Counted from the first letter of the stretch, positions 25,011 through 33,110 are shown. The stretch is 54,950 bases of DNA from Verrucomicrobia bacterium Tous-C9LFEB (GCA_903970445.1 CAJCIP010000035.1:1-54950), one strand, 5' to 3'. A program made the numbers and translations. The notes: a model not told the origin generated them from the letters alone.

Positions 25011-25197
25011 TGCTTCTGGAATCGGTAGATTGGTGGCGAATGCGCGCGATATCCGAGAAGTAGCTCTTCGATTGGTTTTTGACCGTCCGCTTTCCGCCCT
25101 TGCGTCCGATCCAAGGGTAGTATTTGGGATCGGATTTGTCATATTTCCCGGAGGGGAGTTTTTTGGGTTCATTGGGGTCTTTGCGCTTTGTCGCCAT
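24940..25197 (-). CDS. Small basic protein
   Basis: This 85-residue protein (MATKRKDPNEPKKLPSGKYD onward, with YYPWIGRKGGKRTV) is strongly basic, with a Ser/Gly/Thr-rich tail. Family not recognised, though the composition suits nucleic-acid binding. ATG 25197 is chosen; ATG 25206 is in frame. The start abuts the GCAAGCAT box and promoter region shared with the divergent recombination operon. Confidence 0.5.
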   Translation of the reverse strand: MATKRKDPNEPKKLPSGKYDKSDPKYYPWIGRKGGKRTVKNQSKSYFSDIARIRHQSTDSRSTASGETASDSSTGAGGKTRGRAK

Positions 25198-25198
25198 A

Positions 25199-25287
25199 GC
25201 AAGCATCTTACGACTTTCGTACCGTGCAAGCAAGCGAGATTTCTCTTGCGATGCTTGCATGGTTTTGATACAGTTCTCCAAGCATCA
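25199..25287 (+). promoter_or_regulatory. Operator-rich promoter of the recombination operon
   Basis: TTGCGA (25246-25251) and TACAGT (25269-25274) are spaced 17 bases. CTTTCGTACCG lies at 25214-25224. GCAAGCATC or its inverse/variant occurs at 25199-25207, 25226 (GCAAGCAAG), 25250-25258 (inverted, in the spacer) and 25279-25287 (CCAAGCATC). The density of boxes suggests tight control of recT expression and possibly of the divergent leftward gene. Confidence 0.6.
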
Positions 25288-25319
25288 CAACCCGCAAGGA
25301 AAGACAGAGGAACCCGTCA

Positions 25320-26339
25320 ATGTCAAACACCGAACTTCAAACCACAGGTACGTCGCGCATGGAGCGCGGTGACACCTTCGCGCCTCGCAGTTTGGCTGAG
25401 GCTTTCCAATTCGCCGACATGGTACTTGTGTCCGGCATGGCACCCAAGAGCTATCTCGACATCTACTCGAAGGCTATTGAGGGCGGCGCAACAAAGGAAG
25501 ATGCTGGCATCAAGGCGCGATCGGCTATCGTCGTCGCCTTGCAACTAGGTCTTGAGGTCGGGTTCCAGCCCATGCAGGCTTTGCAGAACATCGCAAGCAT
25601 CAACGGAACTCCAAGTGTCTGGGGGGATGGAGCCTTAGCTTTGGTGCGCTCTTCTGGATTGCTGGAGTACATCAAAGAAGACAACTTTGACACGATCAAG
25701 GCAAATCAGGCGGCGACTTGCGTTGTGAAGCGCAAGGGCGATCCCGAAGAAAAGACGATCACGTTCACTTATGACGACGCCAAGAAGGCGGGCATATTTG
25801 ACCGTGGGGTCTGGAAAAATTATCCCTACCGCATGTGCATGTTCCGCGCGCGAGGTTTCGCTCTTCGTGACAAGTTTGCGGATATCCTGAAGGGCTTGAA
25901 GATTGCGGAAGAGGTCATGGACTACACGGAGATCGACCTCCAACCTGCCGCAGAGAAGCCATCCATTCAGCCGACCATCGTCGTCCCCACGGCGCAGCCC
26001 GCAATCGAAGCCAGCAAGCCTGCGGAGACGGCGCATCCGGTACAGGCGACGGAGCCTCAGTCCGAAGCGCAACCCGAGTCTATCTCCATCGACCAGGCGA
26101 AGCAGTTTTACCGTGCCTATTCAGCATCTGGATACCTGCCCGAAGAGTCGAAGGCGTTCTTGAAGCTGAAGTTCGGCATCACGGACTCGAGACTCATCAA
26201 GCCCGAAGATTTTGTGACGGCGATGTCGTGGGCCAAGATGCCGAAGCCGAAGGACGAGCCGGTTGCGGAGCAGCCGAAACAAGAGTGGACGGGCAACCTG
26301 CCGGACGTTGACCCGGACGACGACTACCCTCGCGAGTAG
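25320..26339 (+). CDS. RecT-like single-strand annealing protein
   Basis: This 339-residue protein resembles RecT-family annealases: FADMVLVSGMAPKSY at the N-terminus, a central IVVALQLGLEVGFQPMQALQ followed by NIASINGTPSVWGDGALALV, and a WKNYPYRMCMFRARGFALRD segment, all characteristic of RecT-like proteins in phages. After about residue 215 a Pro/Glu/Ala-rich linker leads to a C-terminal extension. RecT binds ssDNA and anneals homologous strands, usually with a 5'-3' exonuclease. A RecB-like nuclease is encoded just downstream. AGAGGA precedes the start; control is by the promoter at 25.25 kb. Confidence 0.85.
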   Translation: MSNTELQTTGTSRMERGDTFAPRSLAEAFQFADMVLVSGMAPKSYLDIYSKAIEGGATKEDAGIKARSAIVVALQLGLEVGFQPMQALQNIASINGTPSVWGDGALALVRSSGLLEYIKEDNFDTIKANQAATCVVKRKGDPEEKTITFTYDDAKKAGIFDRGVWKNYPYRMCMFRARGFALRDKFADILKGLKIAEEVMDYTEIDLQPAAEKPSIQPTIVVPTAQPAIEASKPAETAHPVQATEPQSEAQPESISIDQAKQFYRAYSASGYLPEESKAFLKLKFGITDSRLIKPEDFVTAMSWAKMPKPKDEPVAEQPKQEWTGNLPDVDPDDDYPRE

Positions 26340-26393
26340 TTCGCCCAATAAGTAGAAACCCAACCCTGCAACCAGAAAGACGAGGACGCACCA

Positions 26394-26630
26394 ATGGAAG
26401 CAACCGAAACAACGAAGCCCCACACTCCAGCCGCGCAGAAGCCTACGGCATCCACTCCAACCCCAGCCGTTGCAAAGGAAGACGAGAAGCGCAGCATCAC
26501 ACTTACCTTCACCGGCGCAGACCTTGCCTTGTACGAGAGCATCGTCAAGGACGCCGACGAAGACGGGCGGACCCCGAGCGGCCTGTTGCTGCGCTACATC
26601 CGCCAGAACTACGGCAAGTCAAAGGCATAA
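26394..26630 (+). CDS. Small protein with ribbon-helix-helix-like C-terminus
   Basis: This 78-residue protein has a Thr/Pro/Ala-rich leader and a C-terminal half with a strand (SITLTFTGADLALYESIV) followed by helices (GRTPSGLLLRYIRQNYG). The pattern is reminiscent of ribbon-helix-helix DNA-binding proteins, though the family match is not certain. It sits between the annealase and nuclease genes, so a regulatory or DNA-binding role in recombination is plausible. Confidence 0.5.
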   Translation: MEATETTKPHTPAAQKPTASTPTPAVAKEDEKRSITLTFTGADLALYESIVKDADEDGRTPSGLLLRYIRQNYGKSKA

Positions 26631-26906
26631 GTTTCCGGTGTTTCTCTGACGGGTTCCACCGGAGAGGCGGTCAGTCGCGAGAAGGCTGGCCGCCACAAAA
26701 AGTACGTTTGACTGCTTTGCGGGTAAGTGAGACATGCCACACCAATACGGCTCCCTCACCCCACGCGAAAGCTAGCAGCAAGGGACGGATACGCACTCCT
26801 CTACTGGCCGGGGTCAACGTTGCAAATCCGGATCGCTTACGCAGGAAGTGGCCACATGCGGAAAGCGTACTGCAAGGCGGTCAAATGCACTTTGAAAGGA
26901 TAGACC
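26631..26906 (+). other. Structured intergenic region
   Basis: Two perfect or near-perfect hairpins stand in tandem: TCCGGTG (26634-26640) with CACCGGA (26657-26663), and GGCGGTCAG (26666-26674) with CTGGCCGCC (26686-26694, one G-U). They follow the stop of the small RHH-like gene and are not followed by T-tracts. A weak 68-codon ORF (26708-26914, TTG start) and a 15-codon ORF (26857-26904, ending AAA GGA TAG just before the nuclease start) fill the rest; neither is convincing as a protein. Confidence 0.5.
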
Positions 26907-27557
26907 GTGGATGATTTGGTTTCAATTCCGCGTGGGTTCTACAGCGGTAGCGCCCACGCGTACTACGATGAGAATGGAAAATGGGTCCCTTCGGCAACAC
27001 AGGTGCTGAACCTAGTCGGCCTCTCGGACTACAGCCGGGTGAAGCCTGAAGTTCTTGAAGCGAAGCGAGCCATAGGACATGAGGCTCACGCTCTCTGTGC
27101 AGAATTCGATATCAACGACTTTGTAGATCCATCGTGGGCTTCGGACGCGGCTGCACCGTACTTGAAGGCGTATCTCAAGTTCAGGGAAGAGCGCCGGTTC
27201 GTGCCTGACAAGACGAAGGTGGAGAAGCCGATGATTGCGGTGATCCACGGGATGCCAGTCGGGGTTACACCAGACGCACCTGGCACGTTGGATGGGTACG
27301 CGGCGATCCTCGAACGGAAGTGCGTGGAGGCTTCGCAGAGTTCATGGGCGGTTCAGACGGCCCTTCAGGAAATGGCTATTTATGGGACGAATTTCTGTGG
27401 CCGGGCTCAGCGGTTCGCCCTGCAACTGAAGAAGAACGGCACGTACAAGATTGACCCGCACCACGACCACAAGCGGGACGCGAGCCGGGCGATTGCTTGT
27501 TTGACGACGGTGTACATGAGACTGGACGAAGGTCAACGTTTGTGGGAGATGGTTTAG
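26907..27557 (+). CDS. PD-(D/E)XK (RecB-like) exonuclease
   Basis: This 216-residue protein fits the RecB/Cas4-like phage nuclease pattern. It has an N-terminal PSATQVLNLVGLSDYSRV, a GHEAHALC helix, then the catalytic D129 in GTLDG and E136-x-K138 in LERKCVE. A Q motif follows in WAVQTALQEMAIYG. These enzymes resect dsDNA ends to give substrate for RecT, which is encoded upstream. GTG 26907 follows the AAAGGATAGACC ribosome site. The catalytic set appears complete. Confidence 0.8.
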   Translation: MDDLVSIPRGFYSGSAHAYYDENGKWVPSATQVLNLVGLSDYSRVKPEVLEAKRAIGHEAHALCAEFDINDFVDPSWASDAAAPYLKAYLKFREERRFVPDKTKVEKPMIAVIHGMPVGVTPDAPGTLDGYAAILERKCVEASQSSWAVQTALQEMAIYGTNFCGRAQRFALQLKKNGTYKIDPHHDHKRDASRAIACLTTVYMRLDEGQRLWEMV

Positions 27558-27569
27558 CTGGAGAGGTGC

Positions 27570-28010
27570 ATGGCTTACGCGAGTGCAAAAGAGCAGATAA
27601 AAAGCGGGGTAGTTATCAACCCTGATACGGAATGCTGGGAGTGGCAAAGGTTTGTTGACCGCTACGGCTATGGCATGGTGGGTCGTTCCAATAAAACACA
27701 CCGCGCTCATCGAGTTTCTTACGAAGCATTTAGGGGAGTGATCCCCGAAGGTCTAACAGTGGATCACCTCTGCATGAATCGTAGATGTGTGAACCCTGAC
27801 CACCTTGAGTGCGTTACGCATGTAGACAACACAAAACGTGCTGCCGCCGCAAGACGCAAGGAGGAATGCAGTCATGGCCACCCGCTTTCGGGAGACAACT
27901 TGTACGTGTACAAGAATCGGAGGTTCTGTAGAACTTGCAATCGCATTTACATGAAAAAGTCCTTAAATAAGAGGGCTTTAAAAGTCAGTGAGGTGCTCAA
28001 TGAAGGCTGA
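27570..28010 (+). CDS. HNH homing-type endonuclease
   Basis: This 146-residue protein is an HNH_3-type endonuclease. It has a beta-rich DNA-contact segment (RYGYGMVGRSNKTHRAHRVS), the HNH core LTVDHLCMNRRCVNPDHL with zinc-type cysteines, then a zinc-ribbon-like pair CSHGHPLSG and CRTC. It is inserted between the nuclease and small genes of the recombination operon, as a free-standing homing endonuclease would be. Its AT-richer 3' end supports transfer. Confidence 0.88.
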   Translation: MAYASAKEQIKSGVVINPDTECWEWQRFVDRYGYGMVGRSNKTHRAHRVSYEAFRGVIPEGLTVDHLCMNRRCVNPDHLECVTHVDNTKRAAAARRKEECSHGHPLSGDNLYVYKNRRFCRTCNRIYMKKSLNKRALKVSEVLNEG

Positions 28011-28128
28011 CGGTCTCTGCGCTCTCCTGCGGCATCAATGGGAACCCCATCCTGACAAAGAAGGTTTTGAGTGGTGCAGGTATTGCCTGCGAGAGAGGAA
28101 GGTTGGAGATGAGCGAGTTGACGGATGA
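28000..28128 (+). CDS. Small zinc-finger-like protein
   Basis: A 42-residue protein with a compact H/C pattern, HQWEPHPDKEGFEWCRYCLR, as in many tiny phage zinc-finger proteins. ATG 28000 overlaps the end of the HNH gene, and the TGA overlaps the ATG of the next gene. It may bind one zinc ion; the role is unknown. Confidence 0.5.
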   Translation: MKADGLCALLRHQWEPHPDKEGFEWCRYCLRERKVGDERVDG

Positions 28129-28483
28129 GCAGTTGCGGGTAGCTGACAGCTTTTTGCGGCAGAACGGATACGCCATCACGCCGGGTTTGATTGGTAAACT
28201 CGCGCTCTTGTTGCAAATGCCGTGGGATGAACCTACGCAAGAAGAGGTAGGGGATCTTCGAAACGAGTATGTGTGTGGCGTGAAGGGTCGGTCTGGATCG
28301 TTTGAAGTTGGGCTGAAGAACTTTGTCGCCAACCGCAACGCCGCGCTCTTCCCGAAGCCACCAGACCCACGCCTCAATGCAGTGATCTGTGCGCTTCAGG
28401 GCACCAACGCTGTGCCTTTGGGGCACGATATCACGCCGCTGGCTACGAAGATACTGGCCGCATTGGACGAGGTGAAGTCATGA
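28109..28483 (+). CDS. Hypothetical protein
   Basis: About 124 residues from ATG 28109, which has GGTTGGAG upstream and is preferred to an in-frame GTG at 28067. The protein starts with an acidic helix (MSELTDEQLRVADSFLRQNG) and ends in another helix (ATKILAALDEVKS). No family recognised. It overlaps both neighbours by a few bases, suggesting coupled translation. Confidence 0.5.
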   Translation: MSELTDEQLRVADSFLRQNGYAITPGLIGKLALLLQMPWDEPTQEEVGDLRNEYVCGVKGRSGSFEVGLKNFVANRNAALFPKPPDPRLNAVICALQGTNAVPLGHDITPLATKILAALDEVKS

Positions 28484-28686
28484 CGACTCTGATGTTTCTG
28501 CTACTCGCTCAATTCCGATTCCCGCGCTACCACGAGACCTACGTCCGTGATTGTCGCGGCCACTTCATCGCCATCTATGCCGACAAGCAGATGACGCAGC
28601 AGTTGGCGAATCCCCTCTATACGCCAGAGGGTTCGAGGTACATTTTCTACACGGGATCGCCGTGCATTCAGGTGGAGGTGAAGTGA
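28480..28686 (+). CDS. Small hypothetical protein
   Basis: A 68-residue protein; its first 12 residues (MTTLMFLLLAQF) are hydrophobic but too short for a clear signal peptide, followed by a strand-rich body ending in CIQVEVK. It overlaps the previous gene by four bases and touches the next (TGATGG). Function unknown. Confidence 0.5.
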   Translation: MTTLMFLLLAQFRFPRYHETYVRDCRGHFIAIYADKQMTQQLANPLYTPEGSRYIFYTGSPCIQVEVK

Positions 28687-28874
28687 TGGGATTTTTCGAC
28701 AGACCGGATGTAGATCGCCGCGAAGAAGAGATCAATCGGCTTCGCGGTGAACTCGACCAACGCAACAAGATGTCTCCATTTGAGCGGGTTCACCACGAGA
28801 TCATTGGACGCAGCTTTACCGTAGAGCAAGCTCGTCGGCTGAAAGACCTGCTTGACATCGCAACGCACCCATAG
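28686..28874 (+). CDS. Small hypothetical protein
   Basis: A 62-residue, charged, mostly helical protein (RREEEINRLRGELDQRN). ATG 28686 overlaps the previous TGA. The helix pattern could be a short coiled coil. It is the last gene before the next promoter. Confidence 0.5.
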   Translation: MGFFDRPDVDRREEEINRLRGELDQRNKMSPFERVHHEIIGRSFTVEQARRLKDLLDIATHP

Positions 28875-28875
28875 C

Positions 28876-28917
28876 GACTTCCGTACCGTTGCGCTCCTGC
28901 AAGCATCTTGATACAGT
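28876..28917 (+). promoter_or_regulatory. Promoter with CGTACCG and GCAAGCAT boxes
   Basis: The upstream element GACTTCCGTACCG (28876-28888) is followed by TTGCGC (28889-28894), a 17-base spacer and TACAGT (28912-28917). The spacer contains GCAAGCATC at 28899-28907. The layout is nearly identical to the minus-strand promoter at 51757-51796 and shares its -10 with the one at 25269. The ~90 bases between it and the next gene hold a GGTTCGG-type low-complexity stretch and no gene. Confidence 0.7.
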
Positions 28918-29010
28918 TCAGGAATCAGGCGTGACTTGGTTCGGTTCGGCTAGGCTCGGTTAGCTGAGGTTTGGTAGGGTATGGGCAACTTAAATTGAAA
29001 GGAAAGACCA

Positions 29011-30249
29011 ATGATTAAGTCGGATAGCAGTTTGTTTAGCGCATACGAGTGGGACGAGAGTTGGACACTAACAGTAGTTTTTCGCAGCAATGGCAGCGTT
29101 CGCGCATACGGCGATGTCCCGCCGGAGATTTACCAGGAGTTTCACAACTCCGAGTCCAAGGGCAAGTATTACAACAGTTTCATTAAGTCGAAGTTCGAGT
29201 CGGTCGAAGCTGGCAAGGTGACGGACGAGGAGATCGCTGAAGCCGTAGCAGAGACGGCGGCGTTCGTCTACGTGGACGAGCAGAAGGCGCTTGGCAACAC
29301 GATAGAGGTGACGGCGACTCTTCCTCCACTTGAGGTTCCAAACCCGCGTTCGCAAATGATGGTTGAGGGTTTGGGCATCACTGACGACGACATCCGCGCC
29401 GTAGACCCTTCATGGAAGGGCGATGCCAAGCCCAGCGACGAGTCCATTGGCGAAATCCTCTCGAAGACGGAGAATGTAGGCATGTCCGTCCCCAAAGCCA
29501 ACCGCACCGAGCTCCAGACCCTCATGGAGGAGTCTACGGGACTCGCCAGCGTACAGCCGGTCATCCGGTCGGCTGCCGAGTACACTGAGGTCTCGGAGCG
29601 CCTCAAGCGCAAGGTGAGCGTTCGCGATCGTCTCTTTGGCATCCTCGACCCCGTTCGCAAGGCGCTGTGGGACGCTCTGCAGGTCACGCGGACGCAGCAT
29701 GGCTTGATCCTCGATCCAATCGACACCAGCATCGCCAACGACAAGAAGGCGTTGAACGCATGGAACGCCGAGCAGCAGCGCATCGCGGCGGAGAAGCAGC
29801 GTGCAGACCAACTTGAGGCAGAGAGGGCAGCAGCAGCCGATCAGCAGCGTCGCACGGAGGAGTTGAGGCTGGAGATGGCCTCGCAGCACGCGGAGGCCGG
29901 TGATTCCGAGATGGCCGAGGCATCACTGTTTGACGAGACCATCGTAGCGGCTCCAGTGCCGGTCTACGCCCCTCGCGTGGTGGTAGACACCCCGAAGATA
30001 GAAGGGCAGTCCTTCCGCAAGAACTGGGGCGCCCGGGTCGACAGCTTGGAGGAACTGGTTCTGGACGTAGCCAAGGGAATTGAGAGCATCCGCGCGACGG
30101 GCAGCCTTGCCGGTCACGCGCCAATCACAATGCTCGACCCAAACATGCCGGCGCTCAACAAGCGAGCGAAGGCGGACGAGCGGACGAACCTGTTCCCTGG
30201 AGTTGTGGCGTTCAACGAGCCGGTCTTGGCTCAAAGAAAGGCGAAATAG
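29011..30249 (+). CDS. KTSC-domain protein with coiled coil
   Basis: This 412-residue protein begins with a KTSC-like domain (YEWDESWTLTVVFRSNGSVR, later SKGKYYNSFIKSKF), a small domain frequent in phages whose role may be RNA binding. The middle has a long coiled coil (about 255-300, AWNAEQQRIAAEKQRADQLE). The C-terminal part, with VVVDTPKIEGQSFRKNW and MLDPNMPALNKRAK, is a module often found in phage recombination/replication regions. It is the first gene after the 28.9-kb promoter. GAAAGGAAAG lies upstream. A DNA-metabolism accessory role is inferred. Confidence 0.6.
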   Translation: MIKSDSSLFSAYEWDESWTLTVVFRSNGSVRAYGDVPPEIYQEFHNSESKGKYYNSFIKSKFESVEAGKVTDEEIAEAVAETAAFVYVDEQKALGNTIEVTATLPPLEVPNPRSQMMVEGLGITDDDIRAVDPSWKGDAKPSDESIGEILSKTENVGMSVPKANRTELQTLMEESTGLASVQPVIRSAAEYTEVSERLKRKVSVRDRLFGILDPVRKALWDALQVTRTQHGLILDPIDTSIANDKKALNAWNAEQQRIAAEKQRADQLEAERAAAADQQRRTEELRLEMASQHAEAGDSEMAEASLFDETIVAAPVPVYAPRVVVDTPKIEGQSFRKNWGARVDSLEELVLDVAKGIESIRATGSLAGHAPITMLDPNMPALNKRAKADERTNLFPGVVAFNEPVLAQRKAK

Positions 30250-30381
30250 ATGACAACCAAAGAGCGTATCGTCGTCCGTGTCCTGTTGCTGGTAGCAGTT
30301 CTGCTGGCACCGGGTGAGTGGTCGAAGGAGATTCAGAACCTCGCCAACCACATCAACCAAGAGAGATTTGAGGTGAAGTAA
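30250..30381 (+). CDS. Small membrane peptide
   Basis: A 43-residue peptide with one hydrophobic segment (IVVRVLLLVAVLLAPG) and a charged C-terminal helix. It lies exactly between the KTSC gene and the cold-shock gene with no spare bases on its 3' side. Probably a single-pass membrane peptide; function unknown. Confidence 0.5.
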   Translation: MTTKERIVVRVLLLVAVLLAPGEWSKEIQNLANHINQERFEVK

Positions 30382-30639
30382 ATGCGCGGTATTGTTGCAT
30401 GGTTTCAAAACGGACGCGGCTTTGGCTTCGTAACCCCAAATGGTGGCGGTAAGGACCTGTTTGTACACTTCTCCGAGATCCGCGTCAACGGCTTCAAGAC
30501 CCTCACCCAAGGTCAACGGGTCGAGTTCGACATCGGCACCCGCGAGTCCGACGGCAAGGAAATGGCAATCAACGTGTTCCCGCTGGACAACCCGGCAGAA
30601 GGAGAAAATCATGGCAGCAGAACCACTACAAATCGCTGA
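30382..30639 (+). CDS. Cold-shock domain protein
   Basis: This 85-residue protein has the cold-shock fold with RNP1-like GRGFGFVTPNGGGKDLFVHF and RNP2-like strand, starting RGIVAWFQNG. It binds single-stranded nucleic acid and probably acts as an RNA or ssDNA chaperone in phage replication. Slightly longer than bacterial CspA (about 70) owing to a C-terminal tail. The end overlaps the next gene by 29 bases. Confidence 0.9.
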   Translation: MRGIVAWFQNGRGFGFVTPNGGGKDLFVHFSEIRVNGFKTLTQGQRVEFDIGTRESDGKEMAINVFPLDNPAEGENHGSRTTTNR

Positions 30640-30835
30640 CAGCACACACCTGAAGGGCGCGAGCTATGACGAGGACGCGCAGGAGTTGGCGATTGACTTC
30701 GGCAAGGCCACGTACATCTACTCAAACGTGACGAAGGACGTCGCCGACGAGCTGGCAGCCGCACCGTCGGCGGGTACTTTTCTGCATAACGTCATTAAAG
30801 CGAATCCATCGCTGTACCCGTACCGCAAAGCGTAG
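30611..30835 (+). CDS. KTSC domain protein
   Basis: This 74-residue protein is essentially a single KTSC domain: STHLKGASYDEDAQELAIDF, then a YIYSNVTKDVADEL strand-helix and a SAGTFLHNVIK end, matching the family in which Lys/Thr/Ser/Cys-type residues are conserved. Function in phages is unknown. It starts inside the cold-shock gene and precedes dnaB. The window thus has two KTSC proteins. Confidence 0.8.
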   Translation: MAAEPLQIADSTHLKGASYDEDAQELAIDFGKATYIYSNVTKDVADELAAAPSAGTFLHNVIKANPSLYPYRKA

Positions 30836-30847
30836 AGGAGTCTGCAA

Positions 30848-32212
30848 GTGGAAGAGAGTCTGCCGGCAAGTGTGCAAACAGAGATCACCGTTCTTGGAGC
30901 CTGCCTCCTGGATGCGAACGCGATCAACGACGCACTGGAGTTCTTGACGGCAGACGACTTCCTGCTCGATTCGCATAGGCGCATCTACACGTCCATATGC
31001 GAACTCGCAGAGACGGGTAACGCGGTAGACACCATCACGGTGATGGAGGATCTGACTCGCCGCAAGTGGCTTGATTCTATCGGCGGCGTGGCGTACTTGG
31101 CGTCCTTGACTGAGGGGGTTCCGCGCAACCCCAGTGTGGCCGATTACGTCCGCATCGTGAAGGACAAGTCGGCTCTGAGGCAGTTACTCAGCATCTGCAA
31201 CGATGGGGCGGTAAGAGCCTCAGACCAATCGGAAAACTCTACAGAAGTTATCGCCGAATTGGAAGAAAAGATACTCGAACTGTCCCAGCGGCAAACCACT
31301 CAGGTATTCACCACCATCCTTGATGCAGTGCAAGAGCAGGGAGGTTTTGACGAATACATGCAGCACATGTGCGACCCGGCGCAGTTGACGGGGTTGCCGA
31401 CAGGATTCAAGGACGTAGATGAGGTTTTAGGGGGGTTCCAGCCGGGCGAGTTGACGTTGATAGCCGCGAGACCCGCCCAAGGGAAGACGGCCATGCTGTT
31501 GAATATGGCCACGAACATTGTAGATGCTGATAGGGAAGCTGTTGTCGCGTTGTTCTCTCTGGAGATGTCGAAGATGTCTCTGCACAAGCGCATGATCGCA
31601 TCTATAGCAGGAGTGAGTAGCAGGCGGGCTCAGATGGGATTCCTGAGCGCCGAAGAGAAGCGCCGCATGACGTCGGCATTGCTTAGAATTGCGGATCGCA
31701 ACCTGATGATTGACGATACGCCGAGCATCACGATTGCGCAGATGCGTGCGCGGTGCCGAAGGCTAAAACAAAAGCAGGGAAGGCTTGATCTTGTTGGAGT
31801 AGATTACCTGCAACTCATGAAATCTACTGGCAAGCACGGAAACAGGCAGGAAGAGGTCGCAGCAGTTTCTAGGGGTCTAAAGGCATTGTCTAGGGAACTG
31901 GAGGTTCCGGTTGCGGCACTTTCGCAGGTGGGGCGAAGCAGTGAAGGGCGAGCAGACAAGAGGCCCATGTTGAGTGATTTGAGAGAGTCTGGATCGCAGG
32001 AAGCGGACGCGGACGTGGTGGCGTTTATCCACCGCGAGGAATACTATGCGGCAGAAGACGATCCGAACGTTGAACGCGGAACCGCTGAGTACATCATTGC
32101 CAAGAACAGACACGGAGCGACAGGTACACGCAAGCTGGCTTACCAGGCAGACGTGACGCGGTTTTCCAACCTAGAAATCTATCGGGGCGACCCGAGAGAC
32201 GTAGCATACTGA
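30848..32212 (+). CDS. dnaB: Replicative DNA helicase DnaB
   Basis: This 454-residue protein matches hexameric DnaB helicase in length and architecture: an N-terminal domain (about 1-150, with LGACLLDANAINDALEFL), then a RecA-like core with Walker A ARPAQGKTA (about 207-215), Walker B near LDLVGVDYLQL, and the arginine-finger region near the end. It unwinds the phage template 5'-3'. It starts with GTG. Loader-like genes follow at 33.8-35.0 kb, so this is the phage replication module. Confidence 0.97.
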   Translation: MEESLPASVQTEITVLGACLLDANAINDALEFLTADDFLLDSHRRIYTSICELAETGNAVDTITVMEDLTRRKWLDSIGGVAYLASLTEGVPRNPSVADYVRIVKDKSALRQLLSICNDGAVRASDQSENSTEVIAELEEKILELSQRQTTQVFTTILDAVQEQGGFDEYMQHMCDPAQLTGLPTGFKDVDEVLGGFQPGELTLIAARPAQGKTAMLLNMATNIVDADREAVVALFSLEMSKMSLHKRMIASIAGVSSRRAQMGFLSAEEKRRMTSALLRIADRNLMIDDTPSITIAQMRARCRRLKQKQGRLDLVGVDYLQLMKSTGKHGNRQEEVAAVSRGLKALSRELEVPVAALSQVGRSSEGRADKRPMLSDLRESGSQEADADVVAFIHREEYYAAEDDPNVERGTAEYIIAKNRHGATGTRKLAYQADVTRFSNLEIYRGDPRDVAY

Positions 32213-32246
32213 TTCACAAATCTGAGACGAGGAAAGCAGGTAAGAG

Positions 32247-32690
32247 ATGGTTGAGCATGTGATTATCGGTATTTTGATCGTACTGTGTGCGGTGCTGGCT
32301 GGCACGGCGCTGAAGAACTCAAACTACGCGGACGAGTGGAAGGCTCATCATGAGATCGCTCAACTGGCGTATACCGCCACCAAGAATGACTTGGCGGATG
32401 AGCGAGAGCAGCGTCAGGCCGCTGAGGTGAAGCTGGAGCAGGGGTGCCTTGACTTGGCGGAGTTGCGTAATGAACTGAGCGATCTGACGAAGGACTATGG
32501 CGTTCTGGCGGAGGAGAACAGTCGTCTATACGGAGAAAATGTTCAGTTGAGCACCCTCTTAGAGAAGCAGGCAAAGCGGCTGGAGAAGTACGAGCCGAAG
32601 AAGGTCGTGGCGGTCGCCAAGAAGGCAGTCAAGGCGCCGGCGAAGGCCGTGGCAAAGAAGAAGACACACGGCCAGCACGAACTGGCGTAG
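32247..32690 (+). CDS. Membrane-anchored coiled-coil protein
   Basis: A 147-residue protein with an N-terminal transmembrane segment (HVIIGILIVLCAVLAGTAL) followed by a long coiled coil (ELRNELSDLTKDYGVLAEEN) and a Lys/Ala-rich tail (KAVKAPAKAVAKKK). The topology suits a membrane-tethered scaffold or a DNA-membrane linker. Function unknown. Confidence 0.6.
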   Translation: MVEHVIIGILIVLCAVLAGTALKNSNYADEWKAHHEIAQLAYTATKNDLADEREQRQAAEVKLEQGCLDLAELRNELSDLTKDYGVLAEENSRLYGENVQLSTLLEKQAKRLEKYEPKKVVAVAKKAVKAPAKAVAKKKTHGQHELA

Positions 32691-32701
32691 AGGATAGATC
32701 A

Positions 32702-32998
32702 ATGCAGGGATTTCAGCCAACACGCTTTGAGTGGACAGCAAGCGTTGAAGAGTACAACCCGCACATGACCATCACGATTGAATCCCGCGATGGCTACGAA
32801 GGCCGGAAGTGGTGCATCAAGCAGGGCAGCAACTGTCTCGGCAAAGACGGGCATTGGGAGTACGAAGCGCAACCATCAAGCCGGACAGATGAGTTCAAAG
32901 AACGATGCCGATGGGATACGCCGGAGCAGGCCGCTGACTTCCTGCTGCACGGAACTTACCACCCCGGATACACTTCGCTGCACCCCAAGAAAGGTTGA
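32702..32998 (+). CDS. Hypothetical protein
   Basis: This 98-residue soluble protein, rich in Trp, Tyr, Glu and Gly, starts at ATG 32702 and ends just before the structured region. The pattern (WTASVEEYNPHMTITIESRD) suggests a beta-rich fold. No family recognised. Confidence 0.5.
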   Translation: MQGFQPTRFEWTASVEEYNPHMTITIESRDGYEGRKWCIKQGSNCLGKDGHWEYEAQPSSRTDEFKERCRWDTPEQAADFLLHGTYHPGYTSLHPKKG

Positions 32999-33033
32999 TT
33001 TTGAGATGGGTTTGCGCTACGCTACCCAAACAC

Positions 33034-33089
33034 GCGCTGGACTAATTACCCAGCGAAGGCGGTGCGGGAACCTTGAACCCCGCGCCGCC
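33034..33089 (+). other. Hairpin pair upstream of an HNH gene
   Basis: CGCTGG/CCAGCG-type pairing around 33034-33055 is followed by an 11-pair stem, GGCGGTGCGGG (33058-33068) with CCCGCGCCGCC (33079-33089). A short CCCTTTC follows, so the second hairpin could act as a weak terminator or protect the mRNA 5' end of the HNH gene that starts at 33111. Confidence 0.5.
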
Positions 33090-33110
33090 GCCCTTTCAAG
33101 GAGGATGACG

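Noticed and set aside
26708-26914. 68-codon ORF before the exonuclease gene
   Set aside because: TTG start without ribosome site, atypical composition, and overlap with the next gene.
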